Shown: positions 44,515 through 52,849, counted from the first letter of the stretch. The stretch is DNA of 64,000 nucleotides from Spirochaetaceae bacterium (GCA_017622235.1 JAGARN010000005.1:265124-329123), one strand, 5' to 3'. Program-made: numbers and translations. The notes: generated by a model not told the origin, from the letters alone.

Positions 44515-46275
44515 ATGAACATAATAAAAAAACTAACCTTTGGGCTTGAAAAAAAATACAAGCTATATACGTTTCTCTCACCGTTAGCTATGCTAGGCGA
44601 AGTAGCTATGGAAGTTTTAATTCCCATTATTATGGCCAACATAATTGATGTAGGAATAGCAAATCGCAACATTGCTTACGTAACTAAAACTGGACTTTTG
44701 ATGATTGCTGCAGCTTGTTTTTCACTGTTATGTGGTGTTGCAGCTGGAAGATTTTCTGCAGTGGCAGCTACAGGGTTTTCTCATAACTTAAGACGCAGAC
44801 TCTTTGCAAAGGTGCAGGATTTTGCTTTTTCCAACATGGACAAATTCGGTACTGCCTCTATGATTACAAGGTTAACTACTGACGTAACAAATACTCAAAA
44901 TACATACCAAATGCTCATACGCATATGTATCCGTTCACCTGTAATGCTTGTCAGTGCAACAATTATGGCTTGCCTTATAAACGCCAAGCTAGCATTAGTT
45001 TTTTTTCTTGCGATTCCAATACTCGCTATTGCACTTGTAATAATAACAACTAAAGCATTTCCTCGGTTTAAAGAAATGCTAAAAAAATACGACTCGCTAA
45101 ATAATAAAATTCAAGAAAATTTAGCAGGTATTCGAGTTGTAAAATCCTTTGTCCGAGAAAGCCACGAAACGGATGAGTTCAAAAAAACAGCGGATCAATT
45201 ACGTTCTGCACAAGTTAAAGCAGAAAAAATAATTATATTCAATATGCCAATTATGCAAATAATGATGTATGCTTGCATTATTGCTATCCTGTGGAGTGGT
45301 GGCTCTATGGTAATTGGTGGCACAATGCAAACAGGTGAACTTATCAGTTTTGTAACATATGTAAACCAAATTCTAATGTCGCTAATGATGATTTCCATGA
45401 TATTTGTAATGCTTGTTCTTTCAAAGGCTTCAATATCACGTATTTCAGAAATTATTGACGAAACACCCCACATTATGGATTGTGCAGCATCATTAAATCA
45501 GATAAAAGATGGGTCTGTCGAATTCAAGAATGTAGGGTTTTCTTATAATCCAGGAATCAGTCCTCAAGTGTTACACAATATCAATTTAAAAATTCCTTCG
45601 GGAGCTACTGTTGGCATAATTGGAGGAACAGGCTCATCTAAAACAACACTAGTTCAATTAATTCCTAGGCTTTATGACGCAACAGAAGGACAAGTACTTG
45701 TAGGCGGAACAGACGTAAAGCAACTTGCACTAGAACCCCTTAGAAACAATGTAGCAATGGTTCTGCAAAAAAACGTGCTTTTCTCGGGTACAATAAGAGA
45801 TAATTTGCTTTGGGGAGATAAAAATGCTACAGAACAAGAAATAACAGAAGCTTGCAAAGCAGCAGATGCGGATACCTTTGTACGTTCTTTCCCAGAAGGT
45901 TACCAAACAATGCTTGGTCAAGGAGGCGTAAACCTTTCTGGAGGACAAAAGCAACGTCTTTGTATCGCACGAGCATTGCTTAAAAAACCGAAAATTCTCA
46001 TATTAGATGATAGCACAAGTGCAGTTGACACTGCCACAGATGCTCGAATTAGAAACGCACTTAAAAATACTTTACCAGAAACAACAAAAATAATTATTGC
46101 TCAGCGAATTACTTCTGTTCAAGAAGCAGATATGATCCTTGTTATGGACAATGGAAATCTTGTAGCAACTGGCAACCACTCACAACTTCTGGAAACTTGT
46201 AACATATACCGGGAAGTATATGATTCGCAACAAAAAAGCAAAATTGAGGAGGATAAAAATGCCACCAATGGGTAA
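44515..46275 (+). CDS. ABC exporter half, degenerate-site subunit
   Basis: The N-terminal 310 residues are six transmembrane helices, followed by an ATPase. Walker A is GGTGSSKTT, signature LSGGQKQRLCIARA, but Walker B reads ILILDDSTSAVD, with Asp in place of catalytic Glu, and the H-loop is IIAQRI with Gln. These changes mark the degenerate half of heterodimeric exporters (LmrC/TM287 type). The start is MNIIKKLTFG (44515), since earlier codons give no site. It overlaps the next gene by 17 bases, so both halves are made together. Substrate unknown; lipids and drugs are typical. Confidence 0.88.
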   Translation: MNIIKKLTFGLEKKYKLYTFLSPLAMLGEVAMEVLIPIIMANIIDVGIANRNIAYVTKTGLLMIAAACFSLLCGVAAGRFSAVAATGFSHNLRRRLFAKVQDFAFSNMDKFGTASMITRLTTDVTNTQNTYQMLIRICIRSPVMLVSATIMACLINAKLALVFFLAIPILAIALVIITTKAFPRFKEMLKKYDSLNNKIQENLAGIRVVKSFVRESHETDEFKKTADQLRSAQVKAEKIIIFNMPIMQIMMYACIIAILWSGGSMVIGGTMQTGELISFVTYVNQILMSLMMISMIFVMLVLSKASISRISEIIDETPHIMDCAASLNQIKDGSVEFKNVGFSYNPGISPQVLHNINLKIPSGATVGIIGGTGSSKTTLVQLIPRLYDATEGQVLVGGTDVKQLALEPLRNNVAMVLQKNVLFSGTIRDNLLWGDKNATEQEITEACKAADADTFVRSFPEGYQTMLGQGGVNLSGGQKQRLCIARALLKKPKILILDDSTSAVDTATDARIRNALKNTLPETTKIIIAQRITSVQEADMILVMDNGNLVATGNHSQLLETCNIYREVYDSQQKSKIEEDKNATNG

Positions 46276-48175
46276 CAACAGGGGAAAAAACGTTCCTGGA
46301 GCGAAACCTGCCAATATTGGTCAAACCTTGGCTAGACTTTTATCCTATATGGGGAAATATAAACTACTTTATATTCCTGTTTTTATTTGTGTTTTGCTAA
46401 ATTCAGGAGCCTCGATTATTGGAACGTATATGTTGCGTCCTATCCTAAACGAATATATTATTCCTTTCATTGGGCAACAAGACCCAGATATGAGTGGATT
46501 TATAAGACTGTTAGTCATTATGGCTGCAATTTATGGACTAGGTGCAGTTGCAGGCTATGTAAATAACCGTTTGATGCTCTATATTTCAACCAATGTACTT
46601 TTTCAAATACGTTCTGAAATGTTCACTCATATGGAAAAACTACCCCTAAATTACTTTGACAAACGCACTCATGGCGAAATAATGTCTCTTTATACCAATG
46701 ATACAGACACATTGCGTGATATGCTTTCACAAAGTATTCCACAGTTTTTTTCATCAATAATTACCGTGCTTGGTGTTTTTATTATGATGATTTCTTTAAG
46801 TTTGCCCTTAACCGCCGTAGTTATTGTAATGGTTGCTCTAATGATGTTTTTTACCGCACAAATCGGAAAGCACAGTGCAAAAGCCTTTAGAACTCAACAG
46901 TTGAATTTGGGACGTGCTAACGGTCACATAGAAGAGATGATTGAGGGTCAAAAAGTTGTTAAAGTATTCTGCCACGAAGAACATTCAAAAGCCGACTTTA
47001 ATGCATTAAACGATGCATTGAGAGCTTCTAGTGCTCAGGCAAATTCATTAGCAAACATATTAATGCCACTTATGGGCAACCTTTCTCATATAAACTATGC
47101 TATAACAGCCATGATTGGAGCACTTCTTGTGATTAAAGGTCGTCTTGACATAGGAACTATCGCTTCATTTTTGCAATATACAAGGTCTTTTTCTCATCCA
47201 GTAACACAAATGTCTCAACAGTTTAATGGTATACTAAATGCCCTTGCTGGAGCTGAACGTATATTTCGCATGCTAGACGAAGAAAAAGAAATTGACGAAG
47301 GAACATACATTTTGGTAAATGCAGTTGAATCTCCAGCAACTGCAAGCAAAGATGGGAAAAGTCACCTTGTAGAGGCATTTGCTCGCACAGGAGTTTGGGC
47401 ATGGAAAGATACTGCAACAGAAAGTACACCCCTTATACCTTTACGAGGCGAAGTTAAATTTGAAAATGTAACTTTTGGTTATGTTCCAGATAAAACTGTT
47501 TTGCACCAAATATCCCTTTACGCAAAACCTGGGCAAAAAATCGCCTTGGTTGGTTCGACGGGCTCTGGTAAAACAACAATTACAAATTTGCTTACAAGAT
47601 TTTATGACAACCAAGAAGGTACAATAACTTACGATGGAATACCTATCCAAAAAATAAAAAAAGATGCGTTAAGAGCTTCTCTTGGAATGGTTTTACAAGA
47701 TACAAATCTTTTTACAGGAACAGTAGCAGACAATATTCGTTATGGCAACCTAGAAGCATCATTAAAACAAATTAAAGATGCAGCTAAACTAGCAAATGCA
47801 GATTCCTTTATAAACCAGTTAGAAAAAGGTTACAACACAGTAATTTCTTCTAACGGAACAAGTATAAGTCAGGGACAACGGCAACTTCTTTCAATAGCCA
47901 GAGCCGCAGCTGCAAACCCTCCAGTACTAATATTAGATGAAGCAACTAGTTCAATAGACACTAGAACAGAAGCTTTGATAGAAAAAGGTATGGATAGCCT
48001 TATGGAAGGACGCACTGTCTTTGTTATTGCTCATAGACTTTCAACCATACGCAACGCTGATGTAATTTTAGTATTAGAGCAGGGACGAATAATTGAACGC
48101 GGTACACACAACGAATTGATGGAACAAAAAGGTCGTTACTATCAACTTTACACTGGAATGTTTGAGTTAGATTAA
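46259..48175 (+). CDS. ABC exporter half, canonical-site subunit
   Basis: This 638-residue half has six transmembrane helices and a consensus ATPase: Walker A GSTGSGKTT, ILDEATSSID and IAHRLSTI, so the catalytic Glu and His are present. Its signature is SQGQRQLLSIARA rather than SGGQ, which faces the degenerate partner's site in the heterodimer. The ATG at 46259 follows GAGGAGG. An insertion of about 45 residues (47300-47440) separates the last helix from the ATPase and is Ser/Ala-rich. With the previous gene it forms one exporter. Confidence 0.9.
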   Translation: MPPMGNNRGKNVPGAKPANIGQTLARLLSYMGKYKLLYIPVFICVLLNSGASIIGTYMLRPILNEYIIPFIGQQDPDMSGFIRLLVIMAAIYGLGAVAGYVNNRLMLYISTNVLFQIRSEMFTHMEKLPLNYFDKRTHGEIMSLYTNDTDTLRDMLSQSIPQFFSSIITVLGVFIMMISLSLPLTAVVIVMVALMMFFTAQIGKHSAKAFRTQQLNLGRANGHIEEMIEGQKVVKVFCHEEHSKADFNALNDALRASSAQANSLANILMPLMGNLSHINYAITAMIGALLVIKGRLDIGTIASFLQYTRSFSHPVTQMSQQFNGILNALAGAERIFRMLDEEKEIDEGTYILVNAVESPATASKDGKSHLVEAFARTGVWAWKDTATESTPLIPLRGEVKFENVTFGYVPDKTVLHQISLYAKPGQKIALVGSTGSGKTTITNLLTRFYDNQEGTITYDGIPIQKIKKDALRASLGMVLQDTNLFTGTVADNIRYGNLEASLKQIKDAAKLANADSFINQLEKGYNTVISSNGTSISQGQRQLLSIARAAAANPPVLILDEATSSIDTRTEALIEKGMDSLMEGRTVFVIAHRLSTIRNADVILVLEQGRIIERGTHNELMEQKGRYYQLYTGMFELD

Positions 48176-48177
48176 CC

Positions 48178-49149
48178 ATGAACCTATTACTTGCACCTAT
48201 GGCGACTCTATCACATCAGGCTTTACGAAACGTAATTTACAACTTTGGCGGTTGTGACGAATACTACACCGAGATGATTCAAGCAGGAACATTACTTGCT
48301 GGAGGTCCCTTTGAAAGATACTACCTGTTCACTAAACCAGAGCCTCAAAAACTTGTTTGGCAACTTTGTGGAGGCAAAGCCCCTGCCCTAGCCTGTGCTA
48401 CAGAACTTGTTTGTAACACAGGAGGTATTGGTGTAGACATTAATATGGGCTGTTGTGCACCAGATATTGTTAGGGCAGGTTCTGGGATTGCCTGGATGTT
48501 AAAGCCATTAAAAGAAACAGAAGCAATGCTTTGTGATGTAAAGGATGTAATACAAAAAACCGGTGGCAACCATAGATTTAGTGTAAAAATTAGACTGGGG
48601 GATGAAAATTTTACAGACAAATATTTTTTTTCCTTTATAGATATGCTTTCCGCCACCGGCGTGGAACAAATAACACTTCACCCAAGAACAAAGAAAGAAA
48701 AATACCGACAGCCACCTCGTTATGAATATGTAAAAAAATTATGCCATTACGTACAAGCAAAGGGTTACAAAATTGATATTATACTAAATGGAGCAGTATC
48801 AGATATTGCAACATACAAAAAAGCGATATCTGAAGCTCCCTTAATTAAAGGTATAATGATTGGGCGTGCAGCAGTACAAAAACCATGGATATTTGCACAA
48901 CTAAAAGGGCTTTTAACTGAAAAAATAGACCTTTTGCAAACAGCACTTGATTTTATTGAACAGTTGGAAAAATATCAACCACCAGAATTCTATAAGACAC
49001 GACTACAAAGATTTTTTACTTATTACAGCGACAATGTGCAGTTTTCACATCATCTTAGAAATCAACTCTTAAACAATCCAACTATTGAAGGCTGCAAACA
49101 AAAACTTCACGAGTATTTTGATCAATGCCCTCATGAACGCTTTTTATAA
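48178..49149 (+). CDS. dus: tRNA-dihydrouridine synthase
   Basis: Dus enzymes reduce uridine to dihydrouridine in tRNA D-loops with FMN and NADPH. The 323-residue protein has the TIM-barrel pattern LLAPMATLSHQALRN, YTEMIQAG, VWQLCGG, INMGCCAPDIVRAGSG with the catalytic Cys, SVKIRLG, ITLHPRTKKEKYRQPP and ILNGAVSD, IMIGRAAVQKPWIF. The exact subfamily is not certain. It starts 2 bases after the ABC exporter, likely in the same transcript, and ends 6 bases from convergent galK. Confidence 0.9.
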   Translation: MNLLLAPMATLSHQALRNVIYNFGGCDEYYTEMIQAGTLLAGGPFERYYLFTKPEPQKLVWQLCGGKAPALACATELVCNTGGIGVDINMGCCAPDIVRAGSGIAWMLKPLKETEAMLCDVKDVIQKTGGNHRFSVKIRLGDENFTDKYFFSFIDMLSATGVEQITLHPRTKKEKYRQPPRYEYVKKLCHYVQAKGYKIDIILNGAVSDIATYKKAISEAPLIKGIMIGRAAVQKPWIFAQLKGLLTEKIDLLQTALDFIEQLEKYQPPEFYKTRLQRFFTYYSDNVQFSHHLRNQLLNNPTIEGCKQKLHEYFDQCPHERFL

Positions 49150-49155
49150 AAACCT

Positions 49156-50439
49156 CTATTTTGTAATCTCTAAACCACCAACAGGTCGTATACGCATACG
49201 ATGGCATGAACCGTCGCTGAATATTCTGTTCATCTCTTTTTCGTAACATTCAACTTTATCAAGTGGAACAAAAGCTTGAATCGTGCCTGCAAAACCACCA
49301 CCATGAACTCTTACAGCTCCAGTTTCACATAGAATTCTTTTGCTAAGCATAATCGCAACAGGTATTTCTTGTGTAGCTGGCTGTGTAACAGAATATAAAT
49401 TTTGCAAATAATTTGCAGAAGAGTTTCCTGATTCACGAACGAGTTGCAAAAAAGATTCTATATCACCGTTTTTCAAAGCGATTGTTTCTTGGCAAGCTCT
49501 GCGATTTTCTGAAAAAAAATGTGCCGCACGTAGAATTGCTCTATCAGTACAGTTTTTTCTTAATTCTGGTAGTTTATCATAAAATGCAACTTCATCAACA
49601 AAACGAAGGCAGGTTTTTTCAAAAAAAGCTGCCACAGATTCCATTTCTGAGCGAATAGCAACATAATCAGGAGTAAGGTGTTCATGACTACCTTTCGTAT
49701 CTGTAATGCAAAGACAATATCCTGCACCCTCAAAATCGAACTGAAAACTATCAATCAAAGGATTATTTGTATCCATAAAATCTATAGATACAAGCCCTCC
49801 AACAGAGGAAACCATCTGATCCATAAGACCACTTTTTTTTCCAAAATATACATTTTCTGCAAACTGCCCTATTTTTGCAATTTCTACAGCACCTGCCTTA
49901 CCATTATTACAACACAAATCTATAATAGTACCAACAAGTGTTTCAAAAGCCGCAGAGGATGAAATACCGCTACCTGCAAGAACATCCGATGTAGTGTATA
50001 AATCAAATCCTTGTATTTGTACTCCTAGTTCAATGAATTTGGCAACTATGCCACGAACAATATCTTCTGAATCCTTTTTGCCGTGTCTAACAGATAAATC
50101 ATTTATATCAAATTGAAATGCATCGTAACCTTGGGATTTAATTCTTATAACATCCTCATCATGAAAGGCAACTACACCAATCACATCAAAATTGACCGCT
50201 GCTGCTAAAACACAACCGTTTTGGTGATCAGTATGGTTTCCACCAATTTCGGTTCTTCCTGGAGCAGAAAAAATACGAATATCTTCGTGTTTGGGGTATA
50301 AAACAGAAAAACTATCTAAAGCGTCTATATACCGATTTCTTTGATAACAGAGAGTTGAATCACTGCTTCCATAAAGTTTTTTTAATACAGAATCGAATTC
50401 ACCATTTTGAATTCCTTGCGAAAAATCATGTATTTTCAT
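49156..50439 (-). CDS. galK: Galactokinase
   Basis: This 427-residue GHMP kinase should phosphorylate galactose at C1. Motifs are the galactokinase signature GRTEIGGNHTDHQNG, GSGISSSAAFETLVG (ATP loop), the Mg/Asp region LMDQMVSSVGG and GGFAGTIQAF near the C terminus. An N-terminal extension of roughly 55 residues precedes the signature, as in some galactokinases. A TTGTAT-17-TATAAT promoter lies in the 150-base gap upstream. No other Leloir gene is next to it. Confidence 0.92.
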   Translation of the reverse strand: MKIHDFSQGIQNGEFDSVLKKLYGSSDSTLCYQRNRYIDALDSFSVLYPKHEDIRIFSAPGRTEIGGNHTDHQNGCVLAAAVNFDVIGVVAFHDEDVIRIKSQGYDAFQFDINDLSVRHGKKDSEDIVRGIVAKFIELGVQIQGFDLYTTSDVLAGSGISSSAAFETLVGTIIDLCCNNGKAGAVEIAKIGQFAENVYFGKKSGLMDQMVSSVGGLVSIDFMDTNNPLIDSFQFDFEGAGYCLCITDTKGSHEHLTPDYVAIRSEMESVAAFFEKTCLRFVDEVAFYDKLPELRKNCTDRAILRAAHFFSENRRACQETIALKNGDIESFLQLVRESGNSSANYLQNLYSVTQPATQEIPVAIMLSKRILCETGAVRVHGGGFAGTIQAFVPLDKVECYEKEMNRIFSDGSCHRMRIRPVGGLEITK

Positions 50440-50498
50440 GTTATCTCTCCCAAATAAGCAGTAAAAAAACTCTGTATAACGACACAGCCAACGAAATA

Positions 50499-50527
50499 AT
50501 TATATTCTCTATTTGGAAACAATACAA
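50499..50527 (-). promoter_or_regulatory. Predicted promoter of galK
   Basis: On the minus strand TTGTAT (50522-50527) and TATAAT (50499-50504) are spaced by 17 bases. Two direct copies of ATACAGAGTTT lie in the same gap, one on each side of the promoter, which could be binding sites. Confidence 0.6.
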
Positions 50528-50587
50528 GAACTAATTTTAAACTCTGTATATAAACAAAATACGAATCTTACAGTTAAAACAAAAAAA

Positions 50588-50929
50588 CTATAATTTATCT
50601 ACAATCGTGTAGATTGCCTTTGTTGCATCTGGTGGAAGAGATTCCAACCGTTGTATAAGAGGATAGTATTTATTAAACAATGATTTTTTTTCTTCAATAA
50701 CAGTTCTATCTATACGAACAAAATCTTTTAGTTCGTATGGTTTAAGCAACTTTTCTAACGGAACTTCTAAAACTTGTGATATTCTTAGTGCAATATCAGC
50801 AGCAGGCATTCCATCTCGTTTCAAACCATTAGAAATCGTATGAACAGAAAAAGATGCCGCAGCTGCCAACTCTTTTCGGCTTATACCTTTATAGTCGCAT
50901 TCGTACTGAACATTGTGCCAAAAACCCAT
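50588..50929 (-). CDS. XRE-family transcriptional regulator
   Basis: This 113-residue protein has an N-terminal HTH_3 domain: YKGISRKELAAAASFSVHTISNGLKRDGMP, with recognition helix SVHTISNG, followed by IALRISQVLEVPLEKLL. A helical tail (IEEKKSLFNKYYPLIQRLESLP) is probably used for dimerisation. Such small regulators are common next to mobile or variable regions. It stands alone in the island, and two palindromic sites lie immediately upstream. Confidence 0.82.
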   Translation of the reverse strand: MGFWHNVQYECDYKGISRKELAAAASFSVHTISNGLKRDGMPAADIALRISQVLEVPLEKLLKPYELKDFVRIDRTVIEEKKSLFNKYYPLIQRLESLPPDATKAIYTIVDKL

Positions 50930-50941
50930 ATTGAAATATAT

Positions 50942-51026
50942 ATCACAAATGTAATATTTTTTTATTAATATTATTTCATATAAAATATTATATTATAAAT
51001 TTATATTTAATATATTACATTTGTAA
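50942..51026. promoter_or_regulatory. Paired palindromic sites upstream of the XRE regulator
   Basis: A near-palindrome ATCACAAATGTAAT is at 50942-50955 and the perfect ATTACATTTGTAAT at 51013-51026, in inverted register about 57 bp apart and flanking an AT-only stretch that can hold the promoter. The spacing and dyad symmetry suit dimers of the XRE protein or another repressor. No binding data are available. Confidence 0.5.
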
Positions 51027-51028
51027 TA

Positions 51029-51129
51029 ACTACGTAAAACTCTCTGTCAGTAATTGGCTGAATGCCAATTATCGCCGGCAAGGCTGAGGCAAAATTTTGT
51101 TGCCACAGGGATTAGAAATTACTACGTAA
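51029..51129. repeat. Small palindrome-rich element flanked by 9-bp direct repeats
   Basis: ACTACGTAA occurs at 51029-51037 and 51121-51129. Between them is AATTGGC-TGAAT-GCCAATT (51052-51070), a core CGCCGGCAAGG (51073-51083), a GGCAA/TTGCC dyad and CACAGGG. The core and the flanking inverted TTACG/CGTAA ends resemble the A segments of the array at 53.7-54.5 kb. It may be a diverged member of that family. The RT remnant homology ends at its left edge (minus-strand 3' side). Confidence 0.45.
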
Positions 51130-51414
51130 TTTCGAATTTTAGAAAATATTCGCAATTTTTTGCTTTTGAAAATGCATATTTAATTGCTTTATGACTTCCT
51201 TTTCCTTTTCGGCGAGCATAAGTATGAAAATAAATAGTTTTTCAAAAACTGGTTCTAACACATTCATAATTGCATGATGCATAACTCTGTCTATAAAAGG
51301 AACAACACTAATAAGACGTTCTTTTGGTTCATAAATTGTAAATTGTGAATAAGAACTAAGAATTGCAGGTTTTGATTTTAAGTTTTTTTGCACTATTAAA
51401 AGATTTTTTGGGAG
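51122..51414 (-). pseudogene. Relic DGR-type reverse transcriptase (frameshifted, truncated)
   Basis: Read on the minus strand, LLIVQKNLKSK leads into YSQFTIYEPKERLISV, PFIDRVMHHAIMNVLEPVFE, which matches RT domain 1 of DGR/group II-like reverse transcriptases (family pattern EPKxRLISxxPFxDRVxHHAL). A -1 shift in an A run near 51240 then moves the frame to TIYFHTYARRKGKGSHKA, followed by YAFSKAKNCEYFLKFEI and a stop (TAG, 51122-51124). The ~60 N-terminal residues and everything from the catalytic FxxDD region on are absent. The frame beginning at 51393 shows only the first part. It is not functional. Confidence 0.85.
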
Positions 51415-51700
51415 CTATCTCCAAATGCATTAATAAAAAATGACTGATATTGCGACATAATACAAAAAAAGCGTCAGTCTTAAACCTTCAAAGACACCTA
51501 TGCCTATTTTCTACCAGCACAAGACTGACAAATTCTATTCGCGTGTTACCGCAGGAAAAGACTGGTTCTAAAAACTATTATTGTGGATTACGGTAAACTT
51601 TACCTGCCACAAAATAATTATTGAGCTGGCACCCGCCCTTCTAATTTGCCAAAGGCAAATTAGAAGACGTTAATAACTTCCTTACAGAGCCTAGCAAACG
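51415..51700. other. Structured noncoding gap between RT relic and variable lipoprotein
   Basis: No gene is seen. Three inverted repeats stand in a row: GTCAGTCTT (51473-51481) with AAGACTGAC (51521-51529); TTGTGG (51581-51586) with CCACAA (51607-51612), nested around the palindrome GGTAAACTTTACC (51592-51604); and CTTCTAATTTGCC-AAA-GGCAAATTAGAAG (51638-51666). This is where DGRs keep the template repeat, but no adenine-rich near-copy of the variable segment is present. Confidence 0.55.
51638..51666 (-). terminator. Strong hairpin downstream of the variable lipoprotein
   Basis: Perfect 13-bp arms with a 3-base loop, 35 bases past the lipoprotein stop. No U-run follows on the minus strand, so it may be a terminator with atypical tail or an RNA structure of the DGR. 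Confidence 0.45.
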
Positions 51701-51704
51701 CTAG
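51691..51704 (-). promoter_or_regulatory. Hairpin at the 3' end of the variable region
   Basis: On the minus strand CTAGC-GTTT-GCTAG is a perfect 5-bp stem with a 4-base loop that includes the TAG stop. In the Bordetella phage DGR, a hairpin/cruciform just after the variable repeat is required for efficient homing. The location matches; the stem is shorter. Confidence 0.45.
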
Positions 51705-52849
51705 TTTGATAGACGCACAACACGGAAACCACGGTAGCCGTTGCGGTCGCTAGCGTATTTGCTATTACGGTCAGAAACCGACGCGCGGTCAGCGATGAGG
51801 AGCCAACAACCACCGCGGAGAACGCGGCTAGAGCCCGAGGAGGCACCGTCTGATGCAGTGCTATCACTTATGCTACCATACCAGTCCCAGCACCATTCAT
51901 ATACATTTCCACTCATATCATAAAGTCCATATCCATTTGGTGCTTTTGTTTTTACTTCTCTTGTTCCTGTGGTATCATACCAGGCAACATCACCTACAGT
52001 ATTACTTCCTGCATAAGTATACGCTTCTCCACCTCGGGCAAGCCATTCCCATTCTGCTTCTGTTGGTAATCGGTATCCATTTGCTTTAAAATTACATGTT
52101 GCAGCATTCCATGTACTATTTACTGTTCCCCAAGTATCTGGATCTGTTGAACCATCTATACTGTAACATGGAGTAAGGTTTTCCTGCATAGAAAGTTTAT
52201 TACAATACACAAGTGCATCATACCATCTTACATAATTTACAGGGTTATTTAATACAGCATCCCCTTCTAATTTGTTTCCATCTTTATCGTATGCACTTGC
52301 TGTACTTGGGTCACTTCCCATCACTGCTTTGTATTCACCTCTTGTTACTTCATGGTCACTTACTATTAAATCTGGTATTGTTAGCTTTCTTTCACTTACA
52401 AACACCCTTGATGAAGGTGTCCAACTTTCTGTTCCTGTTATCGTTGTACCAGCCACAAATACAAAGCCTTCTGGTACATGGATTTTACTTCCTTCATCTG
52501 TTACCGTGTCTTCATGTCCACATACACTGCATTCTCTTGTTTTAGTTCCATCTGCCTCTGTTGTAGCATCATTGTTTGATACATACTCACCAGTATGCTC
52601 TGCATAATCAGCTTTTTCCTCTGTGTGCTCACATGTTGCTGCGTGCCAATGTCCGCTTGCATCATTTGTCCATTCTTCCGAATATGTGTGTATATGTGGT
52701 GAATCTGTTCCACTTTCGGGGTTGTCGTTTCCGGCCGCTACTTTTCTGCCTTCCTCCAGCCTTTCAAGCAAGTTGCTGCAAGAAGCCATCCCAACGGCAA
52801 AAACTATGGCGGCTGCCAACAAAGTCATCGCTAAAATCGTCTTTTTCAT
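51701..52849 (-). CDS. DGR-type variable lipoprotein with FGE-sulfatase/C-type-lectin fold
   Basis: The start is MKKTILAMTLL (52849), preceded by GGAGGTAAG. The signal peptide ends GMASC (Cys24), so it is a lipoprotein. Residues about 45-130 carry a His/Cys-rich module (HTYSEEW, GHWHAATCEH, CSVCGHE). Residues about 140-382 form a formylglycine-generating-enzyme-like domain (SDHEVTRGEYKAVMG, NPVNYVRWYDALVYCN, GYRLPTEAEWEWLARGG, GLYDMSGNVYEWCWDW) ending in the RVLRGG..GFRVVRL block. Enzyme activity is not expected; this C-type lectin fold is the standard DGR display scaffold. Variable codons at residues 345-371 have NNC form. An incomplete RT lies downstream. Confidence 0.9.
   Translation of the reverse strand: MKKTILAMTLLAAAIVFAVGMASCSNLLERLEEGRKVAAGNDNPESGTDSPHIHTYSEEWTNDASGHWHAATCEHTEEKADYAEHTGEYVSNNDATTEADGTKTRECSVCGHEDTVTDEGSKIHVPEGFVFVAGTTITGTESWTPSSRVFVSERKLTIPDLIVSDHEVTRGEYKAVMGSDPSTASAYDKDGNKLEGDAVLNNPVNYVRWYDALVYCNKLSMQENLTPCYSIDGSTDPDTWGTVNSTWNAATCNFKANGYRLPTEAEWEWLARGGEAYTYAGSNTVGDVAWYDTTGTREVKTKAPNGYGLYDMSGNVYEWCWDWYGSISDSTASDGASSGSSRVLRGGCWLLIADRASVSDRNSKYASDRNGYRGFRVVRLSN
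51713..51826 (-). repeat. DGR variable region (VR) of the lipoprotein
   Basis: The segment from RVLRGG to GFRVVR. Between the fixed codons, positions that differ are CTC CTC ATC, CGC, GAC, AGC, TAC, AGC GAC CGC AAC GGC TAC: thirteen codons all of type NNC, and TGT next to Trp reads as AGT in a typical template. Neighbouring fixed codons mostly end in T or G. This is what random substitution at the A positions of AAC codons would give. Confidence 0.8.

Noticed and set aside
51139..51393. Intact small gene of 84 residues
   Set aside because: The first 50 residues are RT sequence and the rest is the shifted frame. It is a fragment of the RT relic, not a gene in its own right.
51415..51700. Template repeat of the DGR
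   Set aside because: Compared by eye in both orientations, there is no adenine-rich near-copy of the variable region here.
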